64,000 nt of DNA from Citrobacter freundii ATCC 8090 = MTCC 1658 = NBRC 12681 (GTDB lineage: Bacteria > Pseudomonadota > Gammaproteobacteria > Enterobacterales > Enterobacteriaceae): positions 3,906,001 through 3,970,000 of the forward strand of contig NZ_CP049015.1 in assembly GCF_011064845.1 (NCBI RefSeq), read 5' to 3'. This document shows positions 11,654 to 21,419 of the stretch, one piece after another. Under the pieces are notes generated by a model that was not told the origin of the DNA, ran no database searches, and was given only the letters and a program-made list of their open reading frames with translations. The position numbers and the translations under genes are program-made. Numbering within the stretch: position 1 is the stretch's first letter; every line of letters starts with the position of its first letter.

Positions 11654-11995
11654 TGTTGCACTCCTGAATCTTGGCTTTCGCCAGTTCATTCTGTACAGCA
11701 CCTGTAGGGTGATCAGAATGAGAGGTTAGTGTGTGGCAGTTTTGGTACAGCTCAGGGCCGTTTTATTCTGACTCGCTGCCTTTTCGGGAACTGACGGGAA
11801 AAGTATATGAAGGAGTGGCTCTTACCCTCACCGTGCATGAACACAACATTCGGGAGGCAGTAAGAAGTTGTTTGGGGCATAAGCCCAAAGCAGTGGAAGT
11901 TAGTTCACGTAATTGGGGTTTTATTGCCGGGTGGCGGCTTCGCCTGACCCGGCCTACGGTTCAAATGGGGGTTGTATGCCCGTACGGGCGAGAGA
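11654..11995. promoter_or_regulatory. Gene-free stretch upstream of gudP, downstream of yqcA
   Basis: About 340 bp without a gene, between the start of gudP and the end of yqcA. It must hold the gud operon promoter, but no clear -35/-10 pair was assigned. It contains a hairpin TTTGGG/CCCAAA at 11871-11889 without a T-run, and a REP element at 11924-11957 close to the end of yqcA. Short reading frames here have no recognisable features. Confidence 0.6.
11924..11957. repeat. REP element
   Basis: Single REP-type imperfect palindrome (TTGCCGGGTGGCGGCTTCGCC...GACCCGGCCTAC) just past the 3' end of yqcA. Confidence 0.75.
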
Positions 11996-12445
11996 TTATT
12001 TGAGCAAGGTTCCCCAGTTTTCTACCCAAGGGTTGGATTCGCTTTCCGGTTCAGGATGTTCGCTGGCGTCAATCAGCAACATTTCACCCACGCGCTGTGC
12101 GCTTTGCTCCTGCAACAGCGCATCAAACTGTTTGCCACCATTGCAGAAATTAACGTAGCTGCTGTCGCCCAGCGCAATGACTCCGTAATGCAGATTTGGC
12201 TGGAAACCGAGATTATCTTTGATCCCCTGAAACAGCGGCACGATGCTATCGGGCAGATCGCCCTGCCCGGTCGTTGAGGTCACCACCAGCACATATTTAT
12301 CCTGATATGCCTGCCAGTCGCTAAGCTCCGGATCTTCAAACACCGTGGCTTTATGACCCTGTGCCGTCAAAATGGCCTCGGCCTCTTCGGCAACCAGCAG
12401 CGCGTTTCCGTACATTGTGCCGACAAAAATTCCAATTTCCGCCAT
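11996..12445 (-). CDS. yqcA: Flavodoxin-like protein YqcA
   Basis: Small FMN-binding electron carrier of the MioC/short-chain flavodoxin group, cytoplasmic. The 149 residues, the E. coli length, begin [15 protein letters not shown], where the phosphate-binding loop VGTMYGNA matches the flavodoxin FMN site. [11 protein letters not shown] and [14 protein letters not shown] form the other two FMN loops. It lies 19 bp downstream of truC on the same strand, so probably in a yqcC-truC-yqcA operon. Its physiological partner is not established with certainty. Confidence 0.95.
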   Translation of the reverse strand: MAEIGIFVGTMYGNALLVAEEAEAILTAQGHKATVFEDPELSDWQAYQDKYVLVVTSTTGQGDLPDSIVPLFQGIKDNLGFQPNLHYGVIALGDSSYVNFCNGGKQFDALLQEQSAQRVGEMLLIDASEHPEPESESNPWVENWGTLLK

Positions 12446-12464
12446 AACCGTAATCTCCTGGGAC

Positions 12465-13247
12465 TTAAGAATCTATCTGCTCATCCTGACCTGACCGCTC
12501 GACGAACTCAACCCTTTCATTCTCAGGGAGAAGTCCACGCCAGCCAAATTGTGACAATGCCTGCATCCAGACGTCATCCAGCCCGGCGCGAATAACCAGA
12601 GGCTCACCGGTGAATGGATGCGTCAGCGCAAGCTGGCTGGCATGCAGCATTAATCGCTGACAACCGAAATGCTCTGCGGCGCTGCGGTTTTGCCGTAAAT
12701 CACCGTGCTTGCTGTCGCCAATTATCGGATGGCGTAAGTGGGCCAGATGGCGCCTGAGCTGGTGTTTCCGACCGGTTTTAGGAGCCAGCTCCACCAGTCC
12801 ATAACGGGTGGTCGGATAACGCCCGGTCGCTACCGGCATTTCTACCGTTGCCAGGCCGCGATAATGGGTGACGGCAGGCTGCGGGCCTTTATCATCGCGG
12901 GCAAACTTATCGGCAATCTTATCCAGCTCTTCGACCAACGGGTAATCCAGCACGGCATCATCCATCAGCCAGCCACGCACAATCGCATGATAGCGTTTCT
13001 GAATTTGATGATGTTCAAACTGCTGAGACAACAAACGCCCGGCTTCGCTGGACAGTCCCATCAGCAGCACACCGGAGGTTGGTCTGTCGAGTCGATGGGC
13101 GGTAAAAACGTGCTGACCAATTTGGTCTCGCACCGTTTGCATCACCACCACTTTCTCATCCCGGTCGAGCCAACTGCGGTGAACCAACCAGCCCGAAGGT
13201 TTATTGACTGCAACCAGCCATTCGTCCTGATAAAGAATTTCCAGCAT
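12465..13247 (-). CDS. truC: tRNA pseudouridine(65) synthase TruC
   Basis: RluA-family pseudouridine synthase modifying U65 in tRNA-Ile1 and tRNA-Asp. The protein has 260 residues with the catalytic Asp in [14 protein letters not shown] near residue 54, the conserved [11 protein letters not shown] segment near the N-terminus, and the [13 protein letters not shown] motif near the middle. The start codon overlaps the yqcC stop by one base (TGATG), which implies translational coupling. Confidence 0.96.
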   Translation of the reverse strand: MLEILYQDEWLVAVNKPSGWLVHRSWLDRDEKVVVMQTVRDQIGQHVFTAHRLDRPTSGVLLMGLSSEAGRLLSQQFEHHQIQKRYHAIVRGWLMDDAVLDYPLVEELDKIADKFARDDKGPQPAVTHYRGLATVEMPVATGRYPTTRYGLVELAPKTGRKHQLRRHLAHLRHPIIGDSKHGDLRQNRSAAEHFGCQRLMLHASQLALTHPFTGEPLVIRAGLDDVWMQALSQFGWRGLLPENERVEFVERSGQDEQIDS

Positions 13248-13576
13248 CAGGCGTTATCACTGGTAAACAGCGCATCCAGCTCCTGCAATGCCGCCAGGAG
13301 AATGTCGCGTTGCGGATGATCGGCTGCTAGCGCCATTTCGTAATACGGTGCAACGGCAAAAGCCTGCGGAAGCGGCTGCGCGTTATCGAGTAGCGTATGC
13401 ATGCGGGGAATCAACACCCACTGCAGCCACTCGACCGGCTCCATGGTATCCATACAAAAAGGCTGCGTACTGGTAAACAGATGCTCTGCTGGCTCATCCA
13501 TCCGCCAGTGATTATGTTCACGCAGTAGCGCTTCAAGTGCGTGTAACTGCTGGCGCACACGGTCATGAGTCGTCAT
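13247..13576 (-). CDS. yqcC: YqcC family protein
   Basis: Small cytoplasmic protein of 109 residues belonging to the YqcC family, with no established biochemical role. The sequence is mostly helical in appearance (MTTHDRVRQQLHALEALLREHNHW) with the family's PFCMDTMEPVEWLQWVLIPRM segment. It is the first gene of a yqcC-truC-yqcA unit and overlaps truC by one base. csrB lies immediately upstream on the same strand and ends about 57 bp before the yqcC start. Confidence 0.92.
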   Translation of the reverse strand: MTTHDRVRQQLHALEALLREHNHWRMDEPAEHLFTSTQPFCMDTMEPVEWLQWVLIPRMHTLLDNAQPLPQAFAVAPYYEMALAADHPQRDILLAALQELDALFTSDNA

Positions 13577-13633
13577 GAAATAAACCTCAATGATGAAAAA
13601 TCTGGCGCGAAGAATAGCACTAGTGGAGGGAAA

Positions 13634-13669
13634 TAAAAAAAGGGAGCACTGTAAAAAAACAGTGCTCCC
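13634..13669 (-). terminator. Intrinsic terminator of csrB
   Basis: Ten-base-pair stem GGGAGCACTG/CAGTGCTCCC with an A/T-rich loop, followed on the minus strand by a run of T. Confidence 0.93.
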
Positions 13670-13999
13670 GGTTCGTTTCGCAGCATTCCAGCTACTTTTA
13701 GTGCTCCCTGCTCATCCGTGACAACTTTTCCTGTGGTCTTGCGACCTTGTTCATCCTGAACTTTTGCATCCTGCTCACATCACCCCGATGTGAAAACTTC
13801 ATCCTGAAGTATCCTGGCCATCCTGACCCGCCGAACATCCTGACCGGCTCTCATTCTCCGTCCTGGAGGTGTCCTTTAACGCATCCAGCGTCTTCCTCTT
13901 TGCTTCGTCCTGAAGCCTGTCCTTGCAACACCGTCCTGGTGTATCCAGGTGAAGAGCCATCATCCTGATGTTCTCTTCGTTGTGCGACTCCTTGTCGAC
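13634..13999 (-). ncRNA. csrB: CsrB, CsrA-sequestering regulatory RNA
   Basis: RNA that binds many copies of the global regulator CsrA and relieves its control of carbon storage, motility and biofilm genes. On the minus strand it begins with GTCGACAAGGAGTCGC and runs about 366 nt. It carries many GGA motifs, most in hairpin loops such as CATCAGGATGATG, CTTCAGGATGAAG and GTTCAGGATGAAC, and ends in a strong intrinsic terminator (GGGAGCACTG/CAGTGCTCCC then a T-run). Position between yqcC and syd is as in E. coli. A UvrY-type inverted repeat lies about 183 bp upstream. Confidence 0.96.
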
Positions 14000-14172
14000 A
14001 GATATAGAATCGCCTGTTTCGCTTTGTCTTACAAGATGCTTACAGGCTTACCCTTACGATTATTTTCGTATGAAAGTTGACAATAAAAGACTAACCAATT
14101 GAATAATAATAAATTATTATTTTATTAATTCATTAAGTCTTTACTTATCACCTGGCAATGTCCTACAGGGTT

Positions 14173-14190
14173 TGTAAGAGATCTCTCACA
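14173..14190. promoter_or_regulatory. UvrY (SirA) binding site upstream of csrB
   Basis: Near-perfect 18-bp inverted repeat reading TGTGAGAGATCTCTTACA on the csrB strand, centred about 183 bp upstream of the csrB start and just past the end of syd. It matches the known far-upstream UvrY recognition repeat of E. coli csrB. This links barA, in this same window, to csrB. Confidence 0.85.
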
Positions 14191-14209
14191 AGATTCAGGG
14201 CAAACAGGA

Positions 14210-14755
14210 TTACAGAACTGGCTTAAGTTGAGTGAGGAATTCCGCAAGTGAGGCCGCCAGCACCGTTCGTTTACGGGTTCCCAGCGTTTCTTTGCACACT
14301 TCACCGGACAGATTGCACACCGAAATGACGTCAAGCTCATTATCTTGTGTGGCAATAAAAAGCGTAGGCGAAAGCTTAAGTCGCTTTTGCGTAACCAAGT
14401 GACCAATCAGGTTTTCCTGAACGCGCCTGAAGTCATCTTCACTCCAGGTCTGCAGCAGCGTCAGCTTTTCATCCGCAAACTGCGCGTGCATATCCCCGGC
14501 AAACTGGGTGGTGTAAAAAGCGTGAGCGGCAGGTTGTACCACAATATCAAAGGCCCGTTCAACCGCATTGAGGTTTTTTTCGCCGACAAAAGGCTGAGGC
14601 TGCCAAAATACCGCATCGTCTGTGGAAGAAATGATGCACGGAGAAGGTACGCCATACAGCTCTTCACTGAGTGGCCAACTGTTGTTTTTTTCATGCCATG
14701 CGTCGCAATAACGCGTCGTAAAGGCTACCAACGCCTGCGCTGTCAATTCGTCCAC
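14210..14755 (-). CDS. syd: SecY-interacting protein Syd
   Basis: Cytoplasmic, membrane-peripheral protein that binds SecY and can disrupt abnormal translocons. It has 181 residues, the E. coli length, starting [20 protein letters not shown]. No signal peptide or TM segment is present, as expected. It is divergent from queF across a 68-bp gap. Confidence 0.95.
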   Translation of the reverse strand: MDELTAQALVAFTTRYCDAWHEKNNSWPLSEELYGVPSPCIISSTDDAVFWQPQPFVGEKNLNAVERAFDIVVQPAAHAFYTTQFAGDMHAQFADEKLTLLQTWSEDDFRRVQENLIGHLVTQKRLKLSPTLFIATQDNELDVISVCNLSGEVCKETLGTRKRTVLAASLAEFLTQLKPVL

Positions 14756-14823
14756 TGATTTCTCTCTTCACAAAAGCCAGGATACACTTGTCGCATAGTG
14801 TATCTGGTTTATGACGGTGAAAC

Positions 14824-15672
14824 ATGTCCTCTTATGAAAATCATCAGGCGCTTGACGGCCTGACTCTAGGTAAATCAACGGATTACCGAGACAATTACGA
14901 TGCAAGTCTGTTGCAGGGCGTTCCGCGCAGCCTGAACCGCGATCCGCTGGATTTAAAGGCCGATACCCTGCCTTTTCACGGTGCAGATATCTGGACGCTG
15001 TATGAACTGTCGTGGCTGAATACCAACGGCTTACCGCAGGTCGCAGTCGGTCACGTGGAACTGGATTACACCAGCGTAAATCTGATTGAATCGAAAAGCT
15101 TTAAGCTTTACCTGAACAGTTTTAATCAGACGCGTTTTGATTCCTGGGATGCGGTACGTCAGACACTGGAAAACGATCTTCGCGCCTGCGCTCAGGGCGA
15201 TGTCAGCGTGGCGCTGTACCGCCTTGACGAACTGGAAGGGCAGCCGATAGCCCACTTTAACGGCACCTGTATCGACAATCAGGATATCGTCATCGATAAC
15301 TACCAGTTCAGCACTGTGTATCTGGAAAATGCCGTGAGCGGTGAAAAGGCAGTGGAAGAGACACTGGTCAGTCATCTACTGAAATCCAACTGTCTGATTA
15401 CCCATCAGCCCGACTGGGGCTCCATACAAATTCAGTATCGCGGACGGAAAATCGACAGGGAGAAGCTGCTGCGTTATCTGGTCTCCTTCCGCCACCATAA
15501 TGAATTTCACGAGCAGTGTGTGGAACGCATTTTCAATGACATTCTGCGCTTCTGCCAGCCGGAGAAACTGAGCGTTTACGCACGCTACACGCGACGTGGT
15601 GGCCTGGACATTAACCCATGGCGCACCAACACCGATTTCACTCCGGCAACCGGTCGTCTGGTGCGTCAGTAA
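14824..15672 (+). CDS. queF: NADPH-dependent 7-cyano-7-deazaguanine reductase QueF
   Basis: Reduces preQ0 to preQ1 in queuosine tRNA modification, in the cytoplasm. The 282-residue protein is the long, two-domain (type II) QueF. The catalytic Cys and nearby Asp are in [23 protein letters not shown], in the C-terminal half, and the family's substrate-binding FHEQCVERI segment follows. The N-terminal half has the degenerate repeat typical of this type ([17 protein letters not shown]). It stands alone on the plus strand. Confidence 0.97.
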   Translation: MSSYENHQALDGLTLGKSTDYRDNYDASLLQGVPRSLNRDPLDLKADTLPFHGADIWTLYELSWLNTNGLPQVAVGHVELDYTSVNLIESKSFKLYLNSFNQTRFDSWDAVRQTLENDLRACAQGDVSVALYRLDELEGQPIAHFNGTCIDNQDIVIDNYQFSTVYLENAVSGEKAVEETLVSHLLKSNCLITHQPDWGSIQIQYRGRKIDREKLLRYLVSFRHHNEFHEQCVERIFNDILRFCQPEKLSVYARYTRRGGLDINPWRTNTDFTPATGRLVRQ

Positions 15673-15784
15673 TCTTTTTTCTCAATTTTGCGTGTCGGAT
15701 TCCGCGCACAAGGTTGTGAAAGGTCATAAGCCAGGGCTATTGTAATCACAGGGAATGACGTGTTGCGTCCCATAAGGAGTTTAC

Positions 15785-17149
15785 TTGATTACACATATTA
15801 GCCCGCTTGGCTCAATGGACATGTTGTCGCAGCTGGAAGTCGATATGCTTAAACGCACGGCCAGCAGCGACCTGTATCAACTGTTTCGTAACTGTTCGCT
15901 TGCCGTTCTGAACTCCGGCAGTTTGACCGACAACAGTAAAGAACTGCTGTCACGCTTTGAAAGTTTCGATATTAACGTACTGCGCCGCGAACGGGGCGTG
16001 AAGCTGGAACTGATCAACCCACCTGAAGATGCGTTTGTTGATGGACGCATTATTCGTGCGCTACAGGCTAACCTGTTTGCCGTGCTGCGCGACATTCTGT
16101 TCGTCAATGGCCAGATCCATAACGCCGGTCGTTTTCAGCATCTGGATCTCGAAAGCTCGGTGCATATTACCAACCTGGTATTCTCGATCCTGCGTAATGC
16201 CCGGGCGCTGCACGTTGGTGAAGCGCCGAACATGGTCGTCTGCTGGGGCGGTCACTCAATCAACGAAAATGAGTACCTGTACGCTCGTCGCGTCGGCACC
16301 CAGTTGGGCCTGCGCGAACTGAACATCTGTACCGGCTGCGGTCCAGGGGCGATGGAAGCGCCAATGAAAGGCGCTGCGGTAGGCCACGCCCAGCAACGAT
16401 ACAAAGACAGCCGCTTTATTGGCATGACCGAACCGTCAATCATCGCCGCTGAACCGCCTAACCCGCTGGTAAACGAACTGATCATCATGCCGGACATTGA
16501 AAAACGTCTGGAAGCGTTCGTGCGTATCGCCCACGGTATTATCATCTTCCCGGGTGGCGTAGGGACAGCAGAAGAGCTGCTGTATCTGCTGGGGATCCTG
16601 ATGAATCCGGCCAACAAAGATCAGGTACTACCGCTGATCCTGACCGGACCAAAAGAGAGTGCGGATTACTTCCGCGTGCTGGACGAATTTATCGTGCACA
16701 CGCTGGGGGAAGATGCGCGTCGCCACTATCGCATTATCATTGACGATGCGGCAGAAGTGGCGCGTCTGATGAAAAAAGCGATGCCTCTGGTGAAAGAAAA
16801 CCGTCGCGACACAGGTGATGCTTACAGCTTTAACTGGTCGATTCGTATCGCGCCCGATCTGCAAATGCCGTTCGAACCGTCCCATGAAAACATGGCCAAC
16901 CTGAAGCTGTACCCGGATCAACCCGTTGAAGTATTGGCCGCCGATTTACGTCGTGCATTCTCCGGTATTGTGGCAGGTAACGTGAAGGAAGTCGGCATCC
17001 GCGCTATTGAAGAGTTTGGCCCGTACAAAATCCACGGTGACCGCGAAATGATGCGCCGCATGGACGATCTCCTGCAGGGCTTTGTTGCACAACATCGTAT
17101 GAAGTTACCAGGCTCTGCGTATATCCCTTGCTACGAGATCTGCGCCTAA
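15785..17149 (+). CDS. ppnN: Pyrimidine/purine nucleotide 5'-monophosphate nucleosidase PpnN
   Basis: Cleaves nucleoside monophosphates to base and ribose 5-phosphate. The E. coli enzyme is stimulated by (p)ppGpp. The 454 residues match E. coli PpnN (YgdH) from [14 protein letters not shown], which fixes the start at a TTG codon at 15785 behind AAGGAG. The LOG-family motif [15 protein letters not shown] is at about residue 257 and the substrate motif [14 protein letters not shown] lies before it. Upstream gap 112 bp; an intrinsic terminator follows the gene. Confidence 0.96.
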   Translation: MITHISPLGSMDMLSQLEVDMLKRTASSDLYQLFRNCSLAVLNSGSLTDNSKELLSRFESFDINVLRRERGVKLELINPPEDAFVDGRIIRALQANLFAVLRDILFVNGQIHNAGRFQHLDLESSVHITNLVFSILRNARALHVGEAPNMVVCWGGHSINENEYLYARRVGTQLGLRELNICTGCGPGAMEAPMKGAAVGHAQQRYKDSRFIGMTEPSIIAAEPPNPLVNELIIMPDIEKRLEAFVRIAHGIIIFPGGVGTAEELLYLLGILMNPANKDQVLPLILTGPKESADYFRVLDEFIVHTLGEDARRHYRIIIDDAAEVARLMKKAMPLVKENRRDTGDAYSFNWSIRIAPDLQMPFEPSHENMANLKLYPDQPVEVLAADLRRAFSGIVAGNVKEVGIRAIEEFGPYKIHGDREMMRRMDDLLQGFVAQHRMKLPGSAYIPCYEICA

Positions 17150-17201
17150 CCTCCAACAGCCGCCAGCAAATGCTATTGCGGTGACAGTTTTGTCCATATC
17201 A

Positions 17202-17238
17202 AAGCCGGGTTTGGCGCATTTGCCTCCCGGCTTTTTTT
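17202..17238 (+). terminator. Intrinsic terminator of ppnN
   Basis: Stem AAGCCGGG/CCCGGCTT with a 16-nt loop, followed by seven T on the plus strand, about 50 bp past the ppnN stop. Confidence 0.88.
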
Positions 17239-17644
17239 AGTGATACCAGTCACATAGCTCTGACAATCATATAAATACCAGTGATGATTCATTAAAAACA
17301 GCGCACCACGCAAACGATTACCTTGAAAAACCAACCGTGATTTATCTTAGTAAATTATTATTAGTCGCCGAAATCATCTAAAAACAACAGTTTTTACAGC
17401 TGAACACGCCTATCTTCGCGCCTTCGCTTTCATGAGATATGTCGTTAATGTTAGCCTTCGCGCCCGTAAATTCGCTTTGACTATTTTTTAACAGATTAAT
17501 GGCCCAAATTTATCCACATAAAAGGTGGATTATTGCATTTGGGATCCCGATCACTGATACATTCATTACTAAAATGTATCTTTCCGCCCGAAAATTATTA
17601 CGGCGAAAAATTATATAAAAATCGCTCAACGAATTTCGATTTAC
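17239..17644 (+). promoter_or_regulatory. Gene-free AT-rich region upstream of sdaC
   Basis: About 400 bp without a gene between the ppnN terminator and the sdaC leader. It is AT-rich and contains a good CRP-like site at 17540-17555 and a TATATAA stretch near 17612 that could be the -10 of the sdaC promoter. Nothing else was recognised. Confidence 0.5.
17540..17555 (+). promoter_or_regulatory. Candidate CRP site upstream of sdaC
   Basis: TGGGA-N6-TCACT, matching the CRP consensus TGTGA-N6-TCACA at 8 of 10 core bases, about 160 bp before the sdaC start. E. coli sdaCB is known to be CRP-activated. Confidence 0.6.
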
Positions 17645-17688
17645 AGCCGGGTACTTTCTCATTGGATTGACCTCAAACCCGGCTTTTT
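17645..17688 (+). terminator. Terminator-like hairpin in the sdaC leader
   Basis: Eight-base-pair GC-rich stem AGCCGGGT/ACCCGGCT with a 24-nt loop and a following run of five T. It ends only about 22 nt before the sdaC start codon and its AGGAG. It looks like an intrinsic terminator inside the leader, so premature termination or attenuation is possible. This is inference from structure only. Confidence 0.55.
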
Positions 17689-17710
17689 AAGCTTCCTCCA
17701 GGAGAAATAG

Positions 17711-19000
17711 ATGGAAAACACTCAAACCGGCACTATCGTTACGGGCCAGACCCGCAGCGCATGGCGCAAGACAGACACCATGTGGATGCTGGGCCTTTAC
17801 GGCACGGCGATTGGCGCGGGTGTATTGTTCCTGCCGATCAACGCAGGCGTAGGCGGTATGATCCCGCTGATCATCATGGCGATCCTTGCCTTCCCAATGA
17901 CCTTCTTTGCACACCGCGGTCTGACTCGCTTTGTGCTGTCCGGTAAAAATCCGGGTGAAGACATCACCGAAGTTGTAGAAGAACACTTCGGCGTTGGCGC
18001 AGGTAAACTGATTACCCTGCTCTACTTCTTCGCTATCTACCCGATTCTGTTGGTTTACAGCGTAGCAATCACCAATACCGTTGAAAGCTTCCTGACCCAT
18101 CAGCTGGCGATTACTCCTCCGCCGCGTGCAATCCTGTCTCTGATCCTGATTGTCGGCATGATGACCATCGTGCGCTTCGGTGAGCAGATGATCGTTAAGG
18201 CGATGAGCATCCTGGTATTCCCGTTCGTTGCGGCTCTGATGCTGCTGGCGCTGTATCTGATCCCTCAGTGGAGCGGTGCGATTCTGGAAACTATGTCTTT
18301 TGACTCTGCGGCAACCACCGGGAACGGCCTGCTGTTGACCCTGTGGCTGGCGATTCCGGTAATGGTGTTCTCCTTCAACCACTCCCCGATCATCTCCTCC
18401 TTCGCCGTGGCGAAGCGTGAAGAGTACGGTGATGAAGCTGAGAAGAAATGCTCCAAGATTCTGGCATTCGCTCACATCATGATGGTACTGACCGTTATGT
18501 TCTTCGTCTTCAGCTGTGTATTCAGCCTGACCCCGGCGGACCTGGCAGCAGCAAAAGAGCAGAACATCTCGATTCTGTCTTACCTGGCGAACCACTTTAA
18601 CGCGCCGATTATTGCCTGGATGGCACCGATCATCGCGATTATCGCTATCACCAAATCCTTCCTCGGCCACTACCTGGGCGCACGTGAAGGCTTCAACGGG
18701 ATGGTGATTAAGTCTCTGCGCGGCAAAGGCAAATCCATCGAAATCAACAAACTGAACAAAATCACTGCACTGTTCATGCTGGTAACCACCTGGATTGTGG
18801 CGACGCTGAACCCGAGCATCCTCGGTATGATTGAGACCCTGGGTGGCCCAATCATCGCGATGATTCTGTTCCTGATGCCGATGTATGCCATCCAGAAAGT
18901 TCCGGCAATGCGTAAGTACAGCGGCCATATCAGCAACGTCTTCGTTGTGATTATGGGCCTGATCGCTATCTCCGCTATTTTCTACTCTCTGTTCAGTTAA
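17711..19000 (+). CDS. sdaC: Serine/H+ symporter SdaC
   Basis: High-capacity L-serine importer of the hydroxy/aromatic amino acid permease family in the inner membrane. The 429 residues are the E. coli length. About eleven hydrophobic helices follow the N-terminal cytoplasmic stretch, starting at [20 protein letters not shown], which holds the glycine-rich family motif. The AGGAG lies 9 nt before the ATG. It forms an operon with sdaB, 53 bp downstream, so uptake and deamination of serine are coupled. Confidence 0.97.
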   Translation: MENTQTGTIVTGQTRSAWRKTDTMWMLGLYGTAIGAGVLFLPINAGVGGMIPLIIMAILAFPMTFFAHRGLTRFVLSGKNPGEDITEVVEEHFGVGAGKLITLLYFFAIYPILLVYSVAITNTVESFLTHQLAITPPPRAILSLILIVGMMTIVRFGEQMIVKAMSILVFPFVAALMLLALYLIPQWSGAILETMSFDSAATTGNGLLLTLWLAIPVMVFSFNHSPIISSFAVAKREEYGDEAEKKCSKILAFAHIMMVLTVMFFVFSCVFSLTPADLAAAKEQNISILSYLANHFNAPIIAWMAPIIAIIAITKSFLGHYLGAREGFNGMVIKSLRGKGKSIEINKLNKITALFMLVTTWIVATLNPSILGMIETLGGPIIAMILFLMPMYAIQKVPAMRKYSGHISNVFVVIMGLIAISAIFYSLFS

Positions 19001-19006
19001 TTCCCC

Positions 19007-19030
19007 TGCGCCGCTCTTCGGGGCGGCGCA
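19007..19030 (+). other. Intercistronic hairpin sdaC-sdaB
   Basis: Perfect 8-bp stem TGCGCCGC/GCGGCGCA with an 8-nt loop, between sdaC and sdaB. No T-run follows, so an mRNA-stabilising or partial-processing element is more likely than a terminator. Confidence 0.6.
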
Positions 19031-19053
19031 TCTCGATACACAATGGACGCCTC

Positions 19054-20421
19054 ATGATTAGCGTATTCGATATTTTCAAAATCGGCATTGGCCCTTCCAG
19101 CTCCCACACTGTTGGCCCGATGAAAGCAGGCAAACAATTCACGGATGACCTGATTGCACGCGGAATTCTCACTGACGTAACCCGCGTAGTGGTTGATGTC
19201 TATGGCTCTTTATCTCTGACGGGAAAAGGTCACCATACCGACATCGCGATTATTATGGGCCTGGCGGGTAATCTGCCGGATACCGTAGACATTGATGCCA
19301 TCCCTTCATTTATCCAGGATGTGAATACTCATGGGCGTTTGCTGCTGGCAGGCGGTCAACATGAGGTCGAGTTCCCGGTCGACAAGTGCATGAATTTCCA
19401 TGCGGACAATCTGTCCCTGCACGAAAACGGAATGCGTATTACCGCACTGGCAGGCGAAAAAGCCATTTACAGCCAGACTTACTATTCCATTGGCGGTGGT
19501 TTCATCGTTGATGAAGAACATTTTGGTTTACCGAATAACTCTCCGGTAAACGTGCCGTATCCGTATAAATCCGCAGCTGATTTGCAACGTCATTGCCAGG
19601 AAACCGGCCTGTCACTTTCCGGTCTGATGATGCAAAACGAACTGGCCCTACACAGCAAAGAAGAGCTGGAACAGCACTTTGCTAACGTCTGGGAAGTGAT
19701 GCGTAGCGGGATTGAGCGCGGCATCACCACCGAAGGTGTATTGCCGGGCAAACTGCGCGTCCCGCGTCGTGCTGCTGCGCTGCGTCGCATGCTGGTCAGC
19801 AGCGACAAAACCACCACTGACCCGATGGCGGTTGTTGACTGGATCAACATGTTCGCGCTGGCCGTGAACGAAGAAAACGCAGCAGGTGGACGTGTAGTTA
19901 CCGCGCCAACCAACGGTGCATGCGGGATTGTTCCTGCCGTACTGGCGTATTACGACAAGTTTATCCGTGAAGTGAACGCTAACTCGCTGGCACGCTACAT
20001 GCTGGTCGCGAGCGCCATTGGTTCACTGTATAAGATGAACGCCTCTATCTCTGGTGCCGAAGTCGGCTGTCAGGGTGAAGTTGGCGTGGCCTGCTCCATG
20101 GCAGCGGCTGGTCTGGCTGAACTGCTGGGTGGTAGTCCAATGCAGGTGTGCATCGCGGCAGAAATCGGTATGGAACATAACCTGGGTCTGACCTGCGATC
20201 CGGTTGCCGGCCAGGTACAGGTACCGTGCATTGAGCGTAACGCGATCGCGTCCGTGAAAGCGGTGAACGCCGCACGTATGGCGCTGCGCCGTACCAGTGA
20301 GCCACGCGTGTGCCTCGATAAAGTTATCGAGACCATGTACGAAACCGGTAAAGACATGAATGCCAAATACCGCGAAACATCTCGCGGCGGTTTGGCAATG
20401 AAAATTGTCACCTGCGATTAA
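19054..20421 (+). CDS. sdaB: L-serine dehydratase SdaB (L-serine deaminase II)
   Basis: [4Fe-4S] enzyme that deaminates L-serine to pyruvate and ammonia. The 455 residues match the single-chain SdaA/SdaB type. The N-terminal domain begins MISVFDIFKIGIGPSSSHTVGPM, a conserved family segment. Cluster cysteines are in EVGCQGEVGVACSMAAAG, GLTCDPVAGQVQVPC and neighbouring positions in the catalytic domain. It follows sdaC in one operon. SdaB rather than SdaA is called from the sdaC linkage. Confidence 0.97.
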   Translation: MISVFDIFKIGIGPSSSHTVGPMKAGKQFTDDLIARGILTDVTRVVVDVYGSLSLTGKGHHTDIAIIMGLAGNLPDTVDIDAIPSFIQDVNTHGRLLLAGGQHEVEFPVDKCMNFHADNLSLHENGMRITALAGEKAIYSQTYYSIGGGFIVDEEHFGLPNNSPVNVPYPYKSAADLQRHCQETGLSLSGLMMQNELALHSKEELEQHFANVWEVMRSGIERGITTEGVLPGKLRVPRRAAALRRMLVSSDKTTTDPMAVVDWINMFALAVNEENAAGGRVVTAPTNGACGIVPAVLAYYDKFIREVNANSLARYMLVASAIGSLYKMNASISGAEVGCQGEVGVACSMAAAGLAELLGGSPMQVCIAAEIGMEHNLGLTCDPVAGQVQVPCIERNAIASVKAVNAARMALRRTSEPRVCLDKVIETMYETGKDMNAKYRETSRGGLAMKIVTCD

Positions 20422-20431
20422 GTCCCACCCC

Positions 20432-20514
20432 ATTGCCGGATGGCGCAAGCTTATCCGGCCTACAGTGCCGTATTCATTTGTAGGCCGGATAAGGCTTCAG
20501 CCGCTATCCGGCAA
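20432..20514. repeat. BIME (paired REP elements)
   Basis: Two inverted REP units (TTGCCGGATGGCGCAAGCTTATCCGGCC and GTAGGCCGGATAAGGCTTCAGCCGCTATCCGGCAA) downstream of sdaB. Written here as sub-segments; the pair forms one large imperfect hairpin. Confidence 0.88.
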
Positions 20515-20587
20515 AATGTTGTATCAGATCTTCGCCTCCACTCGCCGTGAATGTTACCCTACAGACTGATTTGTTAGGGAGAACACC

Positions 20588-21343
20588 GTGGCCGTCCATC
20601 TGCTCATTGTCGATGCACTGAATCTTATCCGCCGAATTCACGCCGTACAGGGCTCCCCCTGCGTGGAGACGTGCCAGCACGCGCTCGATCAGTTGATTGT
20701 GCACAGTCAGCCCACACACGCCGTGGCGGTATTTGATGACGAAGCGCGCAACAGCGGCTGGCGTCACCAACGCTTACCTGACTACAAAGCCGGTCGCCCG
20801 CCAATGCCTGACGATTTACACAAGGAAATGCCCGCCTTACGCGCCGCTTTTGAACAGCGCGGTGTCTGCTGCTGGGAATCCAGCGGGAATGAAGCCGATG
20901 ATTTAGCCGCAACTCTGGCGGTGAAAGTTAGCCAGGCCGGACATCAGGCAACCATCGTCTCAACCGATAAAGGCTATTGTCAGCTACTCTCCCCAACACT
21001 GCGTATTCGCGATTATTTCCAGAAACGCTGGCTGGATGCGCCGTTTATCGAGAAAGAGTTCGGCGTACTGCCGCAACAGTTGCCTGATTACTGGGGACTG
21101 GCAGGGATCAGCAGTTCTAAGATACCTGGGGTTGCCGGTATTGGTCCTAAAAGCGCCACACAATTGTTGACGCAGTTTCCAACGCTGGAAGCACTGTATG
21201 AACATCTGGATGACGTACCGGAGAAATGGCGCAAGAAACTCGAAGAACATCGGGAAATGGCGTTTTTGTGCCGCGATATCGCGCGGCTGCAAACGGACTT
21301 ACATATCGACGGAAACCTACAGCAGCTACGGCTGGCACGGTAG
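20588..21343 (+). CDS. xni: Flap endonuclease Xni (ExoIX)
   Basis: Potassium-dependent flap endonuclease related to the 5'-nuclease domain of DNA polymerase I. It has 251 residues with acidic metal-site motifs [19 protein letters not shown] and [12 protein letters not shown], and a helix-hairpin-helix [22 protein letters not shown]. Start is GTG at 20588 (gccgtccatctg reads [11 protein letters not shown] after the initiator), with AGGGAGAA upstream. It is framed by REP elements on both sides. Confidence 0.95.
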   Translation: MAVHLLIVDALNLIRRIHAVQGSPCVETCQHALDQLIVHSQPTHAVAVFDDEARNSGWRHQRLPDYKAGRPPMPDDLHKEMPALRAAFEQRGVCCWESSGNEADDLAATLAVKVSQAGHQATIVSTDKGYCQLLSPTLRIRDYFQKRWLDAPFIEKEFGVLPQQLPDYWGLAGISSSKIPGVAGIGPKSATQLLTQFPTLEALYEHLDDVPEKWRKKLEEHREMAFLCRDIARLQTDLHIDGNLQQLRLAR

Positions 21344-21351
21344 TCTTATTT

Positions 21352-21415
21352 TCGGATGGCGCTGCGCTTATCCGGCCTACTTAACGTATAACCCTGTAGG
21401 CCAGATAAACGCCAG
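21352..21415. repeat. BIME between xni and fucO
   Basis: Two diverged inverted REP units (CGGATGGCGCTGCGCTTATCC and GTAGGCCAGATAAACGCC) between the convergent xni and fucO genes. Confidence 0.8.
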
Positions 21416-21419
21416 GTGA

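Noticed and set aside
17687..18928. 413-codon open frame antisense to sdaC
   Set aside because: It lies wholly opposite a well-identified transporter gene, is His/Gln/Arg-rich in a way typical of shadow frames, and has no recognisable domain.
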